Shown: piece after piece, positions 60,880 to 64,000 of the stretch
Layout of the letters: each line of letters begins with the position of its first letter
Position numbering within the stretch: the first letter of the stretch is position 1
NCBI RefSeq assembly: GCF_003480915.1
Contig: NZ_QUKD01000005.1
Location: 186,001 to 250,000, forward strand
DNA from: Parabacteroides sp. TM07-1AC
GTDB taxonomy: Bacteria > Bacteroidota > Bacteroidia > Bacteroidales > Tannerellaceae
Direction: 5' to 3'
DNA: 64,000 nucleotides
Notes under the pieces: generated by a model
The model's database searches: none
Told to the model about the DNA's origin: nothing
The model's input: the letters and a program-made list of their open reading frames with translations, nothing else
Program-made: the position numbers and the translations under genes

Positions 60880-63800
60880 TCAGATCATTTCCCGATGTAT
60901 CTGTACTCCTTGATGGTTATTATCCATTTCGGCAGCAATATCGAAATACTTCATTGCTTTTTCGGTATCTCCCAATCCCAGGTGGCCTAATGCCATCAGG
61001 TAATTGCAGTGGATACGGTTCTTTTTGTTCATATCATCTTCCCAAATCTGCAAGTCCGGCAGGGAGACGGCGAAGTAATCCATCTTAAAGATATCATACA
61101 CATGCTTTTCACCATAGGAGATCAGATTGTTGAAGCGACCGCGTGCCTCGTCTTCACGCCCCAGTTTACGCAAGGCCAATCCTTGATAGAATATTTTATC
61201 CGGCTTCTGGTCGTTGTAATACATGGCAGCAGCAGGCTGACTGTTTCCGACACTGGCTTTGAGGAATAATCCGGTTGCTTCTTCATTGCGTCCCAATCCC
61301 TGCAAAGCACAAGCTTTATAATAATTGAAATCATTCTCCTGGGCACCGTACAGTTTCCCTTCTCCAAAGTTATGCGGATAGACGAAACATTCTTCTATCA
61401 AGTTCAATGCATCCTGATATTTCCCTTCTGACAGCAATTGCTTCACCAGCTCTACGCGGGCAAGCTGATATTGGGCAGGAACTTTACCTTCTCCCCCTTC
61501 CCACGGATGGAACTGGCGGGCATCGATCCTGCGGATGGCTTCTTCATACTGTCCAAGCTGGTTGAGTAAAGTGACATATTCCAGATACAGGTCATCGCGC
61601 TCGAAAGCGACTTCTTTGTGTTTATCCAAGAAAGCCAGCCGATCGGCATGCGGACGGTTCAAGCGTTTATACAGTTGGTCGAGCTCCATCAGAATACGGG
61701 CGTCTGTCGGATCGAGGGCAAAAGCCTTCTCCAATAAAACAACTGCTTCTTCCTGCTTATTCAGTTTATTGAAATAAGCGAGCGAAAGGTTACGCAATAC
61801 GGTCGGGAATGTTTCATCCTGTTTCTTCGAAGCTTCCCAACAGGCAATCGCTTCCGGATACTGACGTTTGTCGTACCACAAATTGCCCAGATAATACAAT
61901 GCTTTCGGAGCCTCGGCTGCAAAATCAATCACTGCCTGAAGAGCCAAAATAGCTTCCAACGTATTCGGGAAACAGCAGTCAGGTATTTGCTGTTCAGCCT
62001 CACGGATTGCCGCCAAAGCCTCCTCTTTCCGATCCAAGCGGATCAGGAACCAACTCTTATAATAATGTAACATCGTCTGATCGGCAACCTGCAAATCGAT
62101 GGCCGTCTCAGCCACCTTCAATGCTTCTTCCCAGCAACCTGCCGATGCGTAATCGAGTGCCAGCTCGCTATAATTATGTCCTTCCGGACGCATCAAAGCG
62201 ACCAGTGCTTTCAGATCGGAATCGTTCCCGGTTATCAGATACTTTTCAAAGCCGCAACCAAAATTGAAACGGTCGATACGCAACGATTCGTCGATCAACG
62301 CAATCGCCTCATCGTTTCGTCCCAAGTGACGAAGAATAATAGCCTTCAAATGACGTCCCCGCAGGTTATGCCAGTTGCGGAGCAGGGATTTATCTATTTC
62401 ATAAAGAGCTTCTTCCCACTCTCCTTTTGCGACTGATAATTGGGTGAGAGAATAATAACCGGCATCCTGCCAGGCTGCATTCCAACAGGCTTTATAGAAA
62501 AAGTCGTATGCTTCTTCATTCTTTCCCTGATATTTCAGGGAGAGACCCAGGTTGTATAACGGTTCGCCGTCATACGGATTTGGATTCCGCTCGGTCAATG
62601 TCTTCACCGCCTGACGCAGATAAGGTTCTGCCTGGGCAAACTGTCCTTTGCGGATCAGCCACAAACCCATTGCATTATTATTGCGTACATCGGTCGGATC
62701 GCGGCGGATGGCCTCCCGATAATAATCCGTAGCCGAATAGGTGGCATGGCGATACTGTTCCAGATGCAGACCGGTCAGGTAGAGTTGTTCGGTAGTCCGT
62801 ACATATTCCGGATCGAGTGCTGCTTTCGCAGGTTCGGGAACTTCTTTGATCACATCCGGTTCAGGTTCCCATGTCAATACCTGTTTGCCTTTTGCATTAC
62901 AGATACAAACCTTCACATCACACAAACTGTCGACAGGAACAAACTCCTCCAGTACATTTTCGGGGGTGATATCACGGGTAATATCGAGACAGGTCTCCCC
63001 TGCTTTTTCGATGGTAATATGCAGCTCCTTCTGTACCGAAGTGGCAAATATCTTTAATAAAGCGCCCTTTCCATCGGGTTCTATGTTCATCAGAAGATCG
63101 GAAGAGGCGTTCTTCACGACACCCAGTTCACGGTAAGGCATGAAGTACTGGGTGAATGTTTTTTCTTCGTAAGGTTGCAGCCAGGTGAAATCAGGCTGGT
63201 TGTCGGTGTAGACACCGGTCATCAGTTCGATATAAGGGCCGTCGGTATCCGTCAGGTTGCGGTCCCAGGCCTGCCCGAAATCACCGTTCCCCCAGGTCCA
63301 CTGCTTTTTACCCGGTGAGATATGATGGTTCGCCACATGCAGGACACCGGCACGGGTATCGTTCTCATAGCCTCCCACAAAGTTATATTTGGAACGGATC
63401 GCCATATAAGAGGTTGGAACCGGGATATTCTTGTAACGGGAAATATCTACGCCTGCCGAATAGTCCATCTTATAATAAGTGCCCGTAGCAATCGGGTAAC
63501 GCGAAACATCCCGTTTTCCATGATCGAAAACGGCGTTTACATCGGCAGGAAATACCGATTGATAGGCATCATTTACGGCAACTGCCGGGTTGGCCCACCA
63601 AAGGAAGGTCTGTGGAACCGGAGTCGGATTATACAATTTCCCCTGTATCTCCAATACTGCACGTCCCGGACGCAAGGTAAAACCTGCCATCCCTTTCTGA
63701 TGGAACATCCGTTCGCGTTCGCTTACCCAAACGATGGCACTTCCATCGGCACAACGTTCGATCGTATAGTCGATCGGCAGGAACGTACTCGGACGGTGAT

Positions 63801-64000
63801 GTTGCGGCCAGTTAAACTCGATACCGCCGGAGATCCACGGTCCGGTCAGTCCGACCAAAGCGGGTTTGATAACATGGTTATAGTAGATGAAATGGCGGTT
63901 TTTGATCTTATCGTACGCCATTTGTACCCGTCCGCCCAGCTCGGGAAGGATCATCACTTTTATATATTCGTTTTCCAGCCAGACAGCATGGTAACTCTTT
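60880..64000 (-). CDS. DUF5107 and TPR protein (5' end beyond the window)
   Basis: The frame is open to the window edge; codons beyond 63957 read SYHAVWLENEYIKV, so the true start is outside. Residues from about 10 to 330 of the visible part match DUF5107 (ILPELGGRVQMAYDKIKNRHFIYYNHVIKPA, GGIEFNWPQHHRPSTFLP), a fold related to aldose epimerases. The remainder, some 650 residues, is a run of tetratricopeptide repeats (NAMGLWLIRKGQFAQAEPYLRQAV and many more). It may bind sugar and assemble partners. It heads the visible galactoside operon. Confidence 0.88.
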   Translation of the reverse strand, partial: KSYHAVWLENEYIKVMILPELGGRVQMAYDKIKNRHFIYYNHVIKPALVGLTGPWISGGIEFNWPQHHRPSTFLPIDYTIERCADGSAIVWVSERERMFHQKGMAGFTLRPGRAVLEIQGKLYNPTPVPQTFLWWANPAVAVNDAYQSVFPADVNAVFDHGKRDVSRYPIATGTYYKMDYSAGVDISRYKNIPVPTSYMAIRSKYNFVGGYENDTRAGVLHVANHHISPGKKQWTWGNGDFGQAWDRNLTDTDGPYIELMTGVYTDNQPDFTWLQPYEEKTFTQYFMPYRELGVVKNASSDLLMNIEPDGKGALLKIFATSVQKELHITIEKAGETCLDITRDITPENVLEEFVPVDSLCDVKVCICNAKGKQVLTWEPEPDVIKEVPEPAKAALDPEYVRTTEQLYLTGLHLEQYRHATYSATDYYREAIRRDPTDVRNNNAMGLWLIRKGQFAQAEPYLRQAVKTLTERNPNPYDGEPLYNLGLSLKYQGKNEEAYDFFYKACWNAAWQDAGYYSLTQLSVAKGEWEEALYEIDKSLLRNWHNLRGRHLKAIILRHLGRNDEAIALIDESLRIDRFNFGCGFEKYLITGNDSDLKALVALMRPEGHNYSELALDYASAGCWEEALKVAETAIDLQVADQTMLHYYKSWFLIRLDRKEEALAAIREAEQQIPDCCFPNTLEAILALQAVIDFAAEAPKALYYLGNLWYDKRQYPEAIACWEASKKQDETFPTVLRNLSLAYFNKLNKQEEAVVLLEKAFALDPTDARILMELDQLYKRLNRPHADRLAFLDKHKEVAFERDDLYLEYVTLLNQLGQYEEAIRRIDARQFHPWEGGEGKVPAQYQLARVELVKQLLSEGKYQDALNLIEECFVYPHNFGEGKLYGAQENDFNYYKACALQGLGRNEEATGLFLKASVGNSQPAAAMYYNDQKPDKIFYQGLALRKLGREDEARGRFNNLISYGEKHVYDIFKMDYFAVSLPDLQIWEDDMNKKNRIHCNYLMALGHLGLGDTEKAMKYFDIAAEMDNNHQGVQIHREMI

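Noticed and set aside
1..64000. tRNA or rRNA genes
   Set aside because: No cloverleaf-like or conserved ribosomal sequence was recognised by eye; a dedicated RNA search was not possible.

Overview
The window reads as a chromosomal segment of a Bacteroidales bacterium, most likely a Parabacteroides. The signs are a SusC/SusD pair with ECF sigma and FecR anti-sigma factors, S26 signal peptidases in tandem, two GH20 hexosaminidases, TPR-type sensor kinases, and many -7 boxes of the Bacteroidota form TAnnTTTG just upstream of start codons. The genus is an inference from overall gene content. No rRNA, tRNA, CRISPR array, phage or complete insertion sequence was seen.

Layout. (a) 1-2.95 kb: the 5' part of an Ig-like lipoprotein gene, then a 1 kb non-coding stretch with a 22-bp repeat array, a candidate invertible promoter and a hairpin-rich leader in front of a small protein with an RNA polymerase alpha-CTD-like domain, then an XRE antitoxin whose RelE-type toxin is broken. 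(b) 3-8.4 kb: DUF2851, dapB, two signal peptidase paralogues (the second lacks the catalytic lysine), a WbqC-like protein and an HU protein. (c) 8.7-12.9 kb: two tandem TPR sensor histidine kinases with no response regulator. (d) 12.9-29.6 kb: a phosphorus-acquisition island. It holds phnW, phnX and a DUF5690 membrane protein; a PiT transporter with a PhoU-like tail; ECF sigma, anti-sigma, SusC, SusD and a two-domain phosphoesterase; and an OprP-like porin. (e) 30-52.3 kb: housekeeping and peptidase or transport genes (GH20, tcdA, LolD-like ATPase, NSS and AGCS symporters, TonB-type receptor, M16 peptidase, arabinose-5-phosphate isomerase, PfkB kinase, tyrosine phosphatase, DEAD helicase, second GH20, C69 and C1 peptidases). 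(f) 52.4-54.1 kb: an AbiE-type module with intact antitoxin and broken toxin. (g) 54.5-64 kb: a galactoside operon on the minus strand (DUF5107/TPR, GH2, GH36, aldose 1-epimerase).

The most coherent new story is island (d). Heptamers TGTTACA or TGTTTCA repeated every 11 bp (the 7-4-7 geometry of PhoB boxes) lie between the divergent PiT and sigma genes and again ahead of the DUF5690-phnX-phnW operon. A 91-bp direct repeat with an 11-bp-periodic operator-like core brackets the anti-sigma, SusC, SusD and phosphoesterase genes and forms the promoter of the porin. I infer an outer-membrane system that captures phosphate esters, cleaves them, and imports phosphate, side by side with aminoethylphosphonate breakdown, under joint Pho and ECF-sigma control.

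Other recurring themes are toxin loss with antitoxin retention (two clear cases, one possible), and structured intergenic repeats, including a ~360-bp element present in two inverted copies 24.5 kb apart and a hairpin element with 38-bp perfect arms.
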